NCBI GenBank assembly: GCA_029259635.1
Contig: JAJDEU010000043.1
Location: 124,001 to 188,000 of the forward strand
Direction of reading: 5' to 3'
Length of the DNA: 64,000 nucleotides
Source: Planctomycetota bacterium
GTDB lineage: Bacteria > Planctomycetota > UBA1135 > GCA-002686595
Shown in pieces: positions 1 to 8,943 of the stretch (the stretch's first letter is position 1; each line of letters begins with the position of its first letter). The position numbers were made by a program, and so were the translations under genes. The notes under the pieces were generated by a model. The model had not been told where the DNA came from. It saw only the letters and a list, made by a program, of their open reading frames with translations, and searched no databases.

Positions 1-23
1 GCGAACAGAAAGAAGTCATTCAT
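1..23 (-). CDS. narI: NarI, respiratory nitrate reductase gamma subunit (start only, runs off window)
   Basis: Only the first seven codons are inside the window, reading MNDFFLF on the minus strand. This resembles the usual short polar start followed by the first membrane helix of NarI, the diheme cytochrome b that anchors NarGH and oxidises quinol. The ATG at 23 overlaps the end of narJ by 8 bases, which is typical translational coupling in nar operons. The identity rests mainly on position after narGHJ, because the visible peptide is too short to be diagnostic. Confidence 0.7.
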
Positions 24-585
24 GGTGAGTGCCTCCGCTCGTCGAGAGCGTTTCGGCGCGCTCTTCATCGGCGCCGTGATAGTCCGTGAGGAAGCTCTGC
101 ATTCCGGTGAGGACGCATCGATAGGGATTCTTCTCGTCCTCGAAGCCTTCGAGCAGCTTCGAGATCGCCGGCAAGATCACACCGCGCGCCAGAGCGTCGC
201 CGCGGGTTTCGTCGAGCCGCCCCACCAAGCCCAGCACGACGCCGAGGTGATCGGGCAACTCGCTCGTCTCGAACAAGTCGAGCTCGCCGAGCAGCTTGCG
301 AAGCCGAACCATCAGCGCACCGCGCGCATAGTTCTCCCCGTGCAAGTGCCAACCCACCTCGAGCGCGCGATCATCCGACCCGTCGAATGTCTGCGTAAAG
401 AGCTCTTCGCGCTCGGTCACTCCATCCCGGGAAAAGAACTCCCGAAAGGTGCCGAGCTCATGGAAGCCCGCCGCGTCATCGGCCTCGAGCTCGGACAGAG
501 CGCGCGCGGCGAATGCCGACCCGTTCTCGTCGGGATAGGCCAAGAGGCTGGCCCATGCATCGTGAAGTTTAGGTGCAGTTAGCAT
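16..585 (-). CDS. narJ: NarJ, nitrate reductase assembly chaperone
   Basis: This 189-residue protein has the length and helical, acidic composition of NarJ (TorD-like fold). NarJ is the cytoplasmic chaperone that inserts the molybdenum cofactor into NarG and holds apo-NarGH until NarI docks. Family-typical elements are the N-terminal LLAYPDE segment, the central LFTQTFD segment and an ELPDHLGVVL segment near residues 105-120. It starts 3 bases after the narH stop and its stop overlaps the narI start, so the three genes are likely translated in a coupled way. The function is not directly respiratory; loss of the chaperone normally gives inactive enzyme. The assignment combines these motifs with the unambiguous neighbours narH and narG. 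Confidence 0.9.
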   Translation of the reverse strand: MLTAPKLHDAWASLLAYPDENGSAFAARALSELEADDAAGFHELGTFREFFSRDGVTEREELFTQTFDGSDDRALEVGWHLHGENYARGALMVRLRKLLGELDLFETSELPDHLGVVLGLVGRLDETRGDALARGVILPAISKLLEGFEDEKNPYRCVLTGMQSFLTDYHGADEERAETLSTSGGTHHE

Positions 586-588
586 CGC

Positions 589-2079
589 TCAGCTCCTCTT
601 AGGTGCAGCGCGGAATCCGAAACCGGCTTCCGCTTTGAGCTCTTGAGGATCGATAATCATCTCCATCGCCATTTCCCTTTGGAAAGGCGGGATGACGTAG
701 CGCTCATCGGTCGTCGCCAGCGCGGTCAACCGGAAGATGTCGTCGGCGTCCTCGGCGGTGCAGTCCGCCTCGAGCAACGCGCGCTCGGCATCCGCTTGAC
801 TGATGTCACCGACTGTGACGTAGCGACGCCAAATCTTGACGGCCATCTCCTTGCGCAAGGCGTAGCGCAGCTTCCCGAGGTTGCCCGCTGAGAACAGCTT
901 GGCCATGTACTCGAGCGGCGCACGGCCCTTGTCGATGTCGGCGAACAGACTGTCGACATCGTTGCGAACGACATCGCCCTGCGTCGTCGACATCACCGGC
1001 AAGAGCGGCGGGACGTAGAAGAGCATCGGGAAGGTCCGGTACTCGACGTGCATCGGCAGCGCGAGCTTCCAGAGCTTGACGAACTTGTAGACCGGCGAGT
1101 TTTGCGCCGACTCGATCACTCCGTCGGGGATGCCCGAGCGCTCGGCCGCTGCGATCACTTCGGGATCGTTCGGATCCAGAATCAGCTCGCGCTGCGCATC
1201 GACCAACTCGTCCTCGGGACGCATCGCGATTTCGCGCAACTTGTCCATGTCGTAGAGCACGTTGCCCAGATAACGAATGCGACCGACGCAGCTGTGGAAA
1301 CAAGCCGGCGCTTCGCCCGCTTCGAGACGCGGGTAGCACAGAATGCACTTCTCCGACTTGCCGGTAGACCAGTTGTAGTAGGTCTTCTTGTAGGGACAGG
1401 CCGGGATGCAGGAGCGCCAAGCACGGCACTTTTCCTGGCTCAACAAGACGATGCCATCTTCGCCGCGCTTGTAGAGCGCGCCCGAAGGACAGGCGGCCAC
1501 ACAGGAGGGATTGAGGCAGTGGTTGCAAATCCGCGGGATGTAGAACATCGAGATCCGCTCGATCTCGAGCATCTGCTTCTTCTGCTCCGCCGTCAGCCCC
1601 TCCATATTGGGGTCGTTCTTCGCGTAGATATTCGATCCGCCGAGGTCGTCATCCCAGTTGGGCCCGGCCTCGATCTTCTCCATCGGCTCGCCGGTGATTT
1701 TGGAGATCGGAATAGCCGTCGGCTGATCGTCCCCCTCCGGCGCGTCGAAGAGCGTCTGGAACTTGTAAGTCCACGGCTCGTAGTAGTCGTCCAAGCTCGG
1801 CTGCGCCGGGTTGTGGAAGATGTTGGGGATGATCTTGGCTTTGCTCGTCGAGCGCAGCTTGAGCTCATCACCGTCGACCACCCACCCCCCTTTGTAGGAG
1901 TCTTGGTCTTCCCAACGCGTCGGAAAACCCGTGCCGGGCTTCGTCTCCACGTTGTTCCACCACATGTACTCCGTACCTTCGCGGTCGGTCCAGATGTTCT
2001 TGCAGGCAACGCTGCAGGTGTGACACCCGATGCACTTATCGAGGTGAAAGACCATCCCAATTTGGCTTCTAACGTCCAT
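589..2079 (-). CDS. narH: NarH, respiratory nitrate reductase beta (iron-sulfur) subunit
   Basis: This 496-residue electron-transfer subunit passes electrons from NarI heme to NarG. Four ferredoxin-like cysteine groups are visible: CIGCHTCSVACK near residue 16, CNHCLNPSCVAACP near 186, CRAWRSCIPACP near 218, and the CILCYPR...CFHSCVGRIRYLG group after it. The third contains C-x2-W, the tryptophan-for-cysteine change that gives NarH its [3Fe-4S] centre. Length matches the family (about 480-515). The gene starts 10 bases after narG, with an AGGA purine run upstream of the ATG. The protein has no signal peptide, as expected for a cytoplasmic-face subunit. Nothing is unusual in the sequence. Confidence 0.97.
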   Translation of the reverse strand: MDVRSQIGMVFHLDKCIGCHTCSVACKNIWTDREGTEYMWWNNVETKPGTGFPTRWEDQDSYKGGWVVDGDELKLRSTSKAKIIPNIFHNPAQPSLDDYYEPWTYKFQTLFDAPEGDDQPTAIPISKITGEPMEKIEAGPNWDDDLGGSNIYAKNDPNMEGLTAEQKKQMLEIERISMFYIPRICNHCLNPSCVAACPSGALYKRGEDGIVLLSQEKCRAWRSCIPACPYKKTYYNWSTGKSEKCILCYPRLEAGEAPACFHSCVGRIRYLGNVLYDMDKLREIAMRPEDELVDAQRELILDPNDPEVIAAAERSGIPDGVIESAQNSPVYKFVKLWKLALPMHVEYRTFPMLFYVPPLLPVMSTTQGDVVRNDVDSLFADIDKGRAPLEYMAKLFSAGNLGKLRYALRKEMAVKIWRRYVTVGDISQADAERALLEADCTAEDADDIFRLTALATTDERYVIPPFQREMAMEMIIDPQELKAEAGFGFRAAPKRS

Positions 2080-2089
2080 ATAAATGGTC

Positions 2090-5000
2090 CTAGTAAGAGA
2101 TGGATTCCAAGCGGCGTACGACGATGTGTGTATCGCGGTTGCAACCGGTCGGACCCCAGTAGTTGAAGTGATAAGTGAATTGACCGTAGCCGCCGAGCAT
2201 CAGGTTCGGCTTCAAGCGTGTACGCGTCAGAGAGTTGTGACCACCCGCGCGACGGTTGCCGCGTGTCGGTGATTTCGGAACGCCGTAGGTCCGCTCGGGC
2301 GAGTGATAGATGATGCAGATGCCCTCGGGAATCCGAGCGCTCACCGCTGCTCGCGTCACGACGACGCCGTGGTCGTTGAGAACTTCGACCCAGTCGTTGT
2401 CTTCGATGCCGAGCTTCTTCGCGTCATCGACGCTCATCCAGAACGGCTCGCAGCCGCGCGACAGAGTCGTCATGCGCTCGTTATCACCGTAGGTCGAGTG
2501 GATGTGCCACTTGCCGTGCGGAGTTAGATAGTTGAGCGTCAACGTCTCGCCCTTGGTCTCCGTGAAGACCAGGTCGGAGTACTCGTCCGGCCGCGGTTTT
2601 GGTTTGTAGGTCGGCAGGTGCTCGCCGAACATGATGTAGCCGGGGTGGTCGAGGTAGAGCGACTGCCTACCGGTAACCGTCCGCCAGGGAACCATCCGTT
2701 CGATGTTGTAGGTGAAGGCCGCGTAGGGCCGACCATCGGCACACAAGCCCGACCACAGAGGCGCGTTGTGAATCCGGCGCGGTCTGGACTGCAGGTCCTT
2801 GAAGTTCGTGCGAATGCTGCGGTGACGTTCCGCGAGATCCGCCAGCTCCAGGCCGGTCTTGACCTCCATCTCCTTGTACGCCCGGTAGGCCAGCTCGCCA
2901 TTCGTCACGGTCGAGAGCGCCAGAATGACATTGGCGGCGTCTTCGGCCTCTTTCAGCGACGGATAGGTCTCACCTTCCCAGCGCTCGACCGGTTTCGTGG
3001 CCTGGATCTCGTCGTAGAAATCCTTGCAGTCGAAGTGCGTGCCGTGCGCCCCCAGCCCCTTCTCGCGCGGAATCTTTCCGTAGGAGATGAACTGGTTGTA
3101 GAGGTTGGTGTAGTCGCGTTCGACCACCGCAATACTCGGCATGGTCTTGCCGGGAATCGGCTCGCACTCACCCTTCATCCAATCCGCCATGGTCGGCTGA
3201 GCAATCTCGGCCGGCGAGTCGTGGGCCAACGGGGCCATCATCACGTCGCGGGTCTTGCCGGGCAGGTGTGTCTCCGACATCTCCGAGAAGCGCTTGGAGA
3301 TCGCGCGGAAGATGTCCCAGTCACTCTTGGACTCCCAACAGGGCGGAACCGCAGGTGCGAGCGGGTGAATGAACGCGTGCATGTCCGTCGAGTTCATGTC
3401 CGCTTTCTCGTACCAAGTTGCCGCGGGCAAGATGATGTCCGAGTACAGCGCGGTCGTATCCATTCGGAAGTTCAGATCGACGACCAGGTCCATCTTTCCG
3501 GCAGGTGCCGTTTCGACCCACTCGACGTCATTGACGGCCTCTTCGGCGAGGTCTTCGCCGACGCGATTCGTGTGCGTGCCGAGATAGTGATGCAGGAAGT
3601 ACTCGTGTCCTTTGGCCGAGCTCATCAGGGCGTTGCCGCGCCAGATGAACCAGAGCCGCGGCCAGTTCTCGGGTGCGTCGGGACGCTCGATCGCAAACTT
3701 CAGTCTGCGCGAGACGATCTCTTCTTTGACCCAGGCGACAATCTCCTCCTTGGTCTTCGCGCCCGCAGCCTCGGCCCGCTTCGCCAGCTCGATTGAGCTC
3801 TCGTCAAACTGCGGGAAGAAGGGCAGCCAACCGCTGCGCACAGCGCGCACGTTGACGTCGATGGAGTGCGCCGTCGCCAACCCCTCCTCGGCATCACTCG
3901 GAACGGTGTTGTAGTCCGTGCCGTTCTTCTCGTAGCGCCACTGATCGCTGTGAATGTAGTGCCAGCTCGGACCGTTCATCAGGCGCGAAGCCGGGTACCA
4001 GTCTTTGGCGAGCGCGAGGCTGGCCCAAGAGTCCATCGGAGCCAGCTTCTCCTGCCCGACGTAGTGCGCCAAGCCGCCGCCGTTCACTCCGACGCAGCCG
4101 GTAAATACCAGCGCGTGAATCGCCGCGCGATACATCAAGTTCGCGTGGTACCAGTGATTGATTCCAGCGCCGATGATGACCGTGCACTTGCCGCCGGTCT
4201 TGTCCGCGGTGACCGCCCACTCGCGAGCGAAGCGAATCAGGGTGTCGCGCGAAATGCCGGTGTAGAGCTCGGCCCAAGCAGGCGTGTAGACGCACTTCTC
4301 ATCGTCGTAGTCCGCCGGATAAGCGCCCTCGAGGCCACGTCCCACGCCGTACTGCGCCATCAAGACGTCGTACACCGTGACGACGCGAACCGTCTCGCCC
4401 TCGGCCGTCTGGACCGTGCGATAGGGAACGCCGCGCGCGACCTTCTCGCCATCCGCGAAGTCGTCAAAGCGGCACTGCGCGACGCCGGCATGGTCGTCGA
4501 GGAAGGTCAGCTCGGCGTCGATATCGCTGCCGTCTTTTCCATCCTTGGGGATCAGGTTCCACTTGCCCTTCTCCTCGCCCCACCGGTGACCGACGCTGCC
4601 CATCGGCATCTTCGGCGTGTTTTCGTTTCGATCCCAGTTGAGGAACTTCCACTCGTTGTTCTCTTCCTCGGTGTAACGATCGAGCCGCCCTGCGCGCAGG
4701 AGCTGCCCAGCCTTCCACTGGTCGCCATCCGGCACGAGCTCGATCAAGAACGGCGAGTCGGAATAAGTGCGCGTGTAGTTCAGGAACTTTTCGTTCTGTT
4801 GCTCGTGATGGAACTCCTTGAGGATCACGTGATTGACCGCCATCCACCACGCGCCGTCCTGGCCCGCGTTGACCGAGATCCACTCATCCGCAAACTTCGC
4901 CACTTGGCTGAAGTCCGGTGAGAACACGACCATCTTCGTGCCGTTGGTTCGCGCTTCGGCGGCGAAGTGCACGTCCGGAGTCCGGGTCATGTTGAGGTTG

Positions 5001-5731
5001 GCACCCATGACCGCCAGGAACTTGGCGTTGAACCAGTCCGCTGACTCGTTGACGTCGGTTTGCTCGCCCCACACTTCGGGCGAGGCGTTCGGAAGGTCGC
5101 AGTACCAGTCGTAGAAGGACAGGTTGATGCCCCCCATCAGCTGAAGCATGCGCGAGCCGGCTGCGTAGGAGAGCATCGACATCGCGGGGATCGGTGAGAA
5201 GCCGACGATGCGGTCCGGGCCGTGCTCTTTGATCGTGTGGACAGCGGAAGCAGCGATGATCTCTTTCGCCGTTCGCCAGCTCGTGCGCCGCAGGCCGCCC
5301 TTGCCGCGGGCCCGCTGAAAGCGCGCGCGCTTGACCGGGTCGCGCATGATCGACTGCCAGGCGTGAACCGGATCGTCATGCTCGGCTTTTGCCGCTCGCC
5401 AGAGATCGAGCAGAGCGCCGCGGATGTAGGGATACTTGACGCGCAGCGGGCTGTAGAGATACCACGAGTAGGAAATGCCTCGCTGACATCCGCGCGGCTC
5501 CATCGGCGGAATGCTCGGATCCATGTCTGGATAGTCCAGCGCTTGCATCTCCCAGGAGACGATGCCCTCCTTGACGTGAACGTTCCAAGAACAAGAACCC
5601 GTGCAGTTCACGCCGTGGGTACTGCGCACAACTTTGTCGTGCTGCCAGCGATTGCGGTAGAACTCCTCCCACTTGCGCGCCTTCGGATCCAGCGCGTCTT
5701 GTAGGAAGGGATTGTTGGGCAGGTTCTTCAT
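2090..5731 (-). CDS. narG: NarG, respiratory nitrate reductase alpha (molybdopterin) subunit
   Basis: This is the 1213-residue catalytic subunit, reducing nitrate to nitrite at a Mo-bis-MGD centre. The N-terminal segment [15 protein letters not shown] supplies the His/Cys ligands of the FS0 [4Fe-4S] cluster. The segment [20 protein letters not shown] near residue 208 contains the conserved aspartate that ligates molybdenum in membrane-bound Nar enzymes, which separates it from Cys-ligated periplasmic NapA. The C-terminal region holds the usual MGD-binding HSTYGDN and [13 protein letters not shown] segments. There is no Tat signal, so the active site should face the cytoplasm. The ATG overlaps the narC stop as ATGA, giving tight coupling. 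Together with NarHI it makes a quinol:nitrate oxidoreductase. Confidence 0.98.
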   Translation of the reverse strand: MKNLPNNPFLQDALDPKARKWEEFYRNRWQHDKVVRSTHGVNCTGSCSWNVHVKEGIVSWEMQALDYPDMDPSIPPMEPRGCQRGISYSWYLYSPLRVKYPYIRGALLDLWRAAKAEHDDPVHAWQSIMRDPVKRARFQRARGKGGLRRTSWRTAKEIIAASAVHTIKEHGPDRIVGFSPIPAMSMLSYAAGSRMLQLMGGINLSFYDWYCDLPNASPEVWGEQTDVNESADWFNAKFLAVMGANLNMTRTPDVHFAAEARTNGTKMVVFSPDFSQVAKFADEWISVNAGQDGAWWMAVNHVILKEFHHEQQNEKFLNYTRTYSDSPFLIELVPDGDQWKAGQLLRAGRLDRYTEEENNEWKFLNWDRNENTPKMPMGSVGHRWGEEKGKWNLIPKDGKDGSDIDAELTFLDDHAGVAQCRFDDFADGEKVARGVPYRTVQTAEGETVRVVTVYDVLMAQYGVGRGLEGAYPADYDDEKCVYTPAWAELYTGISRDTLIRFAREWAVTADKTGGKCTVIIGAGINHWYHANLMYRAAIHALVFTGCVGVNGGGLAHYVGQEKLAPMDSWASLALAKDWYPASRLMNGPSWHYIHSDQWRYEKNGTDYNTVPSDAEEGLATAHSIDVNVRAVRSGWLPFFPQFDESSIELAKRAEAAGAKTKEEIVAWVKEEIVSRRLKFAIERPDAPENWPRLWFIWRGNALMSSAKGHEYFLHHYLGTHTNRVGEDLAEEAVNDVEWVETAPAGKMDLVVDLNFRMDTTALYSDIILPAATWYEKADMNSTDMHAFIHPLAPAVPPCWESKSDWDIFRAISKRFSEMSETHLPGKTRDVMMAPLAHDSPAEIAQPTMADWMKGECEPIPGKTMPSIAVVERDYTNLYNQFISYGKIPREKGLGAHGTHFDCKDFYDEIQATKPVERWEGETYPSLKEAEDAANVILALSTVTNGELAYRAYKEMEVKTGLELADLAERHRSIRTNFKDLQSRPRRIHNAPLWSGLCADGRPYAAFTYNIERMVPWRTVTGRQSLYLDHPGYIMFGEHLPTYKPKPRPDEYSDLVFTETKGETLTLNYLTPHGKWHIHSTYGDNERMTTLSRGCEPFWMSVDDAKKLGIEDNDWVEVLNDHGVVVTRAAVSARIPEGICIIYHSPERTYGVPKSPTRGNRRAGGHNSLTRTRLKPNLMLGGYGQFTYHFNYWGPTGCNRDTHIVVRRLESISY

Positions 5732-6582
5732 GCGTTCCGAGCCTCTTGAATCAGGGAGCGTCGAACGCCCCGGAAGCGATTGCGCCAGACAAGATCGAAG
5801 ATCACGAGCAGGGTGGCGGCGAGGCCCAGGCCCATGAGTAAGAAGGGAAGGCTCTGCGACTCGCTCTGTTCGAGTCCAGATGCGGCCTCGTCACCGAAAA
5901 AGGCGACGAGCGCTAGGACCTCGTCGCTCTCGATCGGGTGATCGGCAAAGAGCGGCTTCATGGTCTCGGACGGTGGCGAACTGAGCCAAGCGCCGAGCGC
6001 CGTGCGACCTTCGAGTCGCGAGTAGACCGCCGTCAAATCCGGTCCCAGGTTGCCTCCGCCAAAGCCACCGATGCTCGCGCTCGTGTGACACGACACGCAG
6101 GCCGGCGCACCGGATTCGAAGTCGAGGGCGCCGAGGAACAGCTCGCGCCCCTTCTTGACGTCAGCCGCGGTCAGCGGGCGATCGCTCACCTGCACACCGG
6201 CGAACTGTGACTTTTCTTTCTGCTCCTCTTGCTCGATGAGAGCGATCAGCTTGCCCGCGAGCGCAGCGTTCATGCCCGGGACCGGCGGCATGTAGACACC
6301 GCGCGATTCCGCCAGGATGCGCTGTTCGTATTCACCGCCAGCATCGATCGTTCCCTTCGGGTCGATCAAGAACTGCGTGATCCAATCGGAATCGCGGCGC
6401 TCGGTCAGACCCGCAAGGTCGGGACCCGTGAGGCGACCGCCGCCGATGGTGTGGCAGCTGGCGCAGTTGCGGGCGAAGAAGTTGATGGTCTCTTCCGAAG
6501 GCGGGTCTTGAGCGAAGACGGGCGCGACGAAAACAGAGGCCAGGAGCAGAGGGAAGACACTCGAGAGGTGGATCAATCTCAT
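5728..6582 (-). CDS. narC: NarC-like membrane-anchored diheme cytochrome c of the nar operon
   Basis: This 284-residue protein begins with a signal peptide ending near AQD (residues 1-25). It has two c-type heme sites, CASCH at 40-44 and CVSCH at 162-166, each in a cytochrome c-like domain. It ends with a transmembrane helix at about 244-264 followed by a basic tail, so both domains should sit outside the membrane. The GVYMPP and GPDLT segments are typical distal-side methionine and loop regions of class I cytochromes. The stop overlaps narG by 4 bases. Thermus nar operons also begin with a diheme narC, where it takes part in electron transfer to and assembly of the reductase; the same role is inferred here. 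Confidence 0.85.
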   Translation of the reverse strand: MRLIHLSSVFPLLLASVFVAPVFAQDPPSEETINFFARNCASCHTIGGGRLTGPDLAGLTERRDSDWITQFLIDPKGTIDAGGEYEQRILAESRGVYMPPVPGMNAALAGKLIALIEQEEQKEKSQFAGVQVSDRPLTAADVKKGRELFLGALDFESGAPACVSCHTSASIGGFGGGNLGPDLTAVYSRLEGRTALGAWLSSPPSETMKPLFADHPIESDEVLALVAFFGDEAASGLEQSESQSLPFLLMGLGLAATLLVIFDLVWRNRFRGVRRSLIQEARNA

Positions 6583-6709
6583 GACGGTCGGCTCAAAGCA
6601 AGGGACGTGCCCGCGCTGCGCGGATTCGCGCAGACGGCCCTAAAGACCTGCGATAAAGGTCCGTGCGACATTGGGAGTTCGTCGAACGCGGGGAGAGAGA
6701 GCGCGCGGC

Positions 6710-6725
6710 GCATAGCTTCGTATGC
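6710..6725. promoter_or_regulatory. GCATA-N6-TATGC palindrome upstream of narC
   Basis: The 16-mer GCATAGCTTCGTATGC has perfect 5-bp arms. It sits 128 bases upstream of the narC start, in the 192-base gap after narK. It matches 13 of 16 positions with the palindrome upstream of narK at 8741-8756, so a shared operator for narK and narCGHJI is likely. It does not match the FNR/NnrR TTGAT-N4-ATCAA form. The binding regulator is unknown. Confidence 0.5.
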
Positions 6726-6732
6726 ACCGCGC

Positions 6733-6747
6733 GCATGAGTGGTATGC
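6733..6747. promoter_or_regulatory. Second, weaker GCATG-N5-TATGC palindrome upstream of narC
   Basis: This element starts 7 bases after the first palindrome. Four of its five arm positions pair (GCAT/ATGC). Paired half-sites in the same gap suggest cooperative binding of one regulator, but this copy alone would not be significant. Confidence 0.35.
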
Positions 6748-6774
6748 AGCCCAGTCGGAGACCTCCAACTTCCC

Positions 6775-8565
6775 CTAAGGAGCCGAAGGACTCGCCTCGT
6801 TCGCCTCGGTGCGGAGCAGCTTGTCCAAGGAGAAGCGCCCCGCTCCTTGCCAGAAGAAGACCATCAAGGTGACCAACACCAGCAAGGCGAACTGGAAGTT
6901 GAGGTTCTCTCCGACGAAGCCGAAGCCGGTTGCGCCCTGCAGGTGAATCCACACGGCTCCCGCAAGGACAATGGCGTTGAGACCCGCGGCAATGCGCGTC
7001 GCGAACCCGAGTGCGAGGCTCATTCCGCCAACGGAATGAGCGAAGACCACGAACCAGGCGATCAGGTTCTCGGTCTGACCGAACTCGCCGCCGAGCTGCG
7101 CCTCGAGCTTGCCCATGTCCAGGATGTAGTAGATGCCTTTGATGGCCAGAGCGACTCCCAAGTAGATGCGTAGGACCGCCATCGGAGAGAGGCGACCGGG
7201 CACGGGTGCAGCCGTCGGAAGCTTGAAGCGCGGTTCCTTTCGAGTCGCCGCGCGTTTTTCGAGAGCTAGCTCGTGCTCCTCTGCGGCGGCTTTTTCGTCC
7301 GCTTCACTGAAGGTCACGAACTTGGTCATGAAGGAGAGAGCGATGACGCAGAAGCCCAGAATGAGGAGGGCTGTCGGCCATTCGAGGCTCTCGGAACGGA
7401 AGAGGAAGCCCGCTCCCACAGCGCCGAGATTGCCTCCGGCACCGACGATCCCCGCCACTGACCCGAGCGCTTTCTTGTTGATGAAGGGCACCACCGAGAA
7501 GGTCGCACCTTCCGACATCTGGGTGAACAGACTGAACACGATCATGGTTCCGATCGCGAGCGGGAGCAAATCAGCTCGTGAAAAGCACAAGAGCGCGATG
7601 CCTTCGATAAAGAGGGCAATAAACAGCCAGCGCACTCGCCCCTTCAAGCCACCGCGATGTCCGAACTTATCGCCAATGATTCCGCCGGTTGTCCGTGCGA
7701 AGATATTCATCAGCCCGAAGAGGCCGGCAACCAAGCCCGCCGCCGCTAAGCCCAGATCGAAGTAGTCGATGAAATAGAGCGCTGCGATGTTGTTGATCGT
7801 GAGCTCGATGCCGAAACAAGCCGCGTAGATCAAGAATAGCGCCCAGACGCGCTTATCCGTGGCCGCCATCAGGAAGGCACCCTTCGTCTTCTGCTTGCTT
7901 TCCAGCTCGCCGCGCTTGCGCAGATCGGCAAAGTTCCCGTCCGGCAGATCTTGAGTCAGGAAGTAGTACGCGATGCCGGTTACGAAACAGACGGCGCCAG
8001 CAACGACCATCGAGAAGCGCCAGCTGTGCTCTAAGCTGAAGCCGAGGCCGATAAAGGCCGCCAAAACGAGCGGCATGACCATCTGCGTCACACCCCCACC
8101 GAGGTTGCCCCAACCCGCGCTCGTCGCATTCGCTGTGCCGACGCAGTTCGGCGCGAACATCACCGAGGTGTGGTACTGGGTGATCACGAAAGATGCCCCG
8201 ATGACGCCGATGCCGAGGCGGAACAAGAGGAAGCTCTCGTAGCTCTCGGCGAGACCGATCCCCATGACGGGCAAGGAGCCGAGTAGCAAGAGGATCGTGT
8301 AGCTCTTCCGTGGACCGATGTGGTCGCAGAGCCAGCCGATGGCGAGCCTGGCGACGATCGTAATCGAGACCGAAGCGATGATCGTGTTGCCGATCTGGGT
8401 CTTGGTCAGCCCCAGCTCGTCGCGCACGACCGCCATCAGCGGTGCGATGCCGAACCATGCGAAGAAGCAGAGGAAGAATGCGAACCACGACATGTGGAAG
8501 GCTCGCATTTGCGGTGTCTTCAGGCTGAAGAGCTCGATTCGCGTCGCTTTGTTCTTAACGTCCAT
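6775..8565 (-). CDS. narK: NarK-family nitrate/nitrite transporter fused to a C-terminal DoxX-like domain
   Basis: Residues 1 to about 418 form a 12-helix major facilitator of the nitrate/nitrite porter family. The two glycine-rich nitrate signatures are visible as GWGNLGGGVTQ and GAGGNLGAVGAG, with a DHIGPRKSY loop after helix 2. A charged linker (about 419-461) leads to a second membrane unit (about 462-585, four helices) that resembles DoxX/quinol-oxidase small-subunit domains. NarK proteins usually stop after the first part. I chose the ATG at 8565; the frame stays open to 8712, but the extra 49 residues are Arg/Ser-rich and do not look like a transporter N terminus. It imports nitrate and/or exports nitrite for the downstream reductase. 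Confidence 0.9.
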   Translation of the reverse strand: MDVKNKATRIELFSLKTPQMRAFHMSWFAFFLCFFAWFGIAPLMAVVRDELGLTKTQIGNTIIASVSITIVARLAIGWLCDHIGPRKSYTILLLLGSLPVMGIGLAESYESFLLFRLGIGVIGASFVITQYHTSVMFAPNCVGTANATSAGWGNLGGGVTQMVMPLVLAAFIGLGFSLEHSWRFSMVVAGAVCFVTGIAYYFLTQDLPDGNFADLRKRGELESKQKTKGAFLMAATDKRVWALFLIYAACFGIELTINNIAALYFIDYFDLGLAAAGLVAGLFGLMNIFARTTGGIIGDKFGHRGGLKGRVRWLFIALFIEGIALLCFSRADLLPLAIGTMIVFSLFTQMSEGATFSVVPFINKKALGSVAGIVGAGGNLGAVGAGFLFRSESLEWPTALLILGFCVIALSFMTKFVTFSEADEKAAAEEHELALEKRAATRKEPRFKLPTAAPVPGRLSPMAVLRIYLGVALAIKGIYYILDMGKLEAQLGGEFGQTENLIAWFVVFAHSVGGMSLALGFATRIAAGLNAIVLAGAVWIHLQGATGFGFVGENLNFQFALLVLVTLMVFFWQGAGRFSLDKLLRTEANEASPSAP

Positions 8566-8740
8566 GTACGGATTCTTAAAGTCGTAGACGCCTGCCTGAG
8601 GCGCGCGGGATGAAAGACTCGACTCGAATCGCCGTCTTGAATTCGAGCCTTCGCGCACGCGGGCAAGTGGCGTGCCGATCTTCCCAGCAGCGCTTCGACG
8701 GGATCCAGGCATGCAGCGAGCGTTCGTAAAGCCAGTAGCT

Positions 8741-8766
8741 GCATAGCTCGCTATGCGGTCTGCATA
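8741..8766. promoter_or_regulatory. Overlapping GCATA/TATGC palindromes upstream of narK
   Basis: Positions 8741-8756 read GCATAGCTCGCTATGC, a perfect 7-bp-armed palindrome. A third half-site follows, so 8752-8766 is TATGC-N5-GCATA. The element lies 176 bases upstream of the chosen narK start and about 180 bases upstream of the divergent nitronate monooxygenase gene. It could therefore control either or both. Its resemblance to 6710-6725 suggests co-regulation of transporter and reductase. Confidence 0.5.
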
Positions 8767-8856
8767 CGAATCAAAGCATCAACCGCTGGAGATGTTGGAG
8801 CGCGGCGCGCATCCCCCATCGAGTGGAGCTCCTGCCTTCCGCGAGGCAAGTGCGTC

Positions 8857-8883
8857 CGCACTATTAGCCTTCGCACTATTAGC
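8857..8883. repeat. Direct repeat, two copies of CGCACTATTAGC
   Basis: The 12-mer occurs at 8857-8868 and 8872-8883, giving a 15-base periodicity, in the 378-base divergent gap between narK and the nitronate monooxygenase gene. Beyond this repeat, the palindromes at 8741-8766 and the hairpin at 8905-8932, I see no gene in the gap. The repeats could be protein-binding sites or simple slippage. Confidence 0.4.
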
Positions 8884-8904
8884 GGGCACGCTACGAACTA
8901 GTTG

Positions 8905-8932
8905 AGTTCGCGTCTCATCGGATGCGCGAACT
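8905..8932. promoter_or_regulatory. Hairpin in the leader of the nitronate monooxygenase gene
   Basis: Arms AGTTCGCG (8905-8912) and CGCGAACT (8925-8932) pair perfectly around a 12-base loop, ending 11 bases before the ATG at 8944. The hairpin could mask the ribosome-binding region; no clear Shine-Dalgarno sequence is visible there. As a dyad in DNA it could also be an operator. Confidence 0.35.
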
Positions 8933-8943
8933 AGCTTGCACCG

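Noticed and set aside
1048-2166. 372-codon plus-strand frame opposite narH
   Set aside because: It is antisense to narH, whose iron-sulfur motifs are complete; no domain is seen in the shadow.
8566-8712. N-terminal extension of narK to 8712
   Set aside because: The extra 49 residues are Arg/Ser-rich, lack a transporter-like N terminus, and the family normally starts near the first membrane helix, as with the ATG at 8565.
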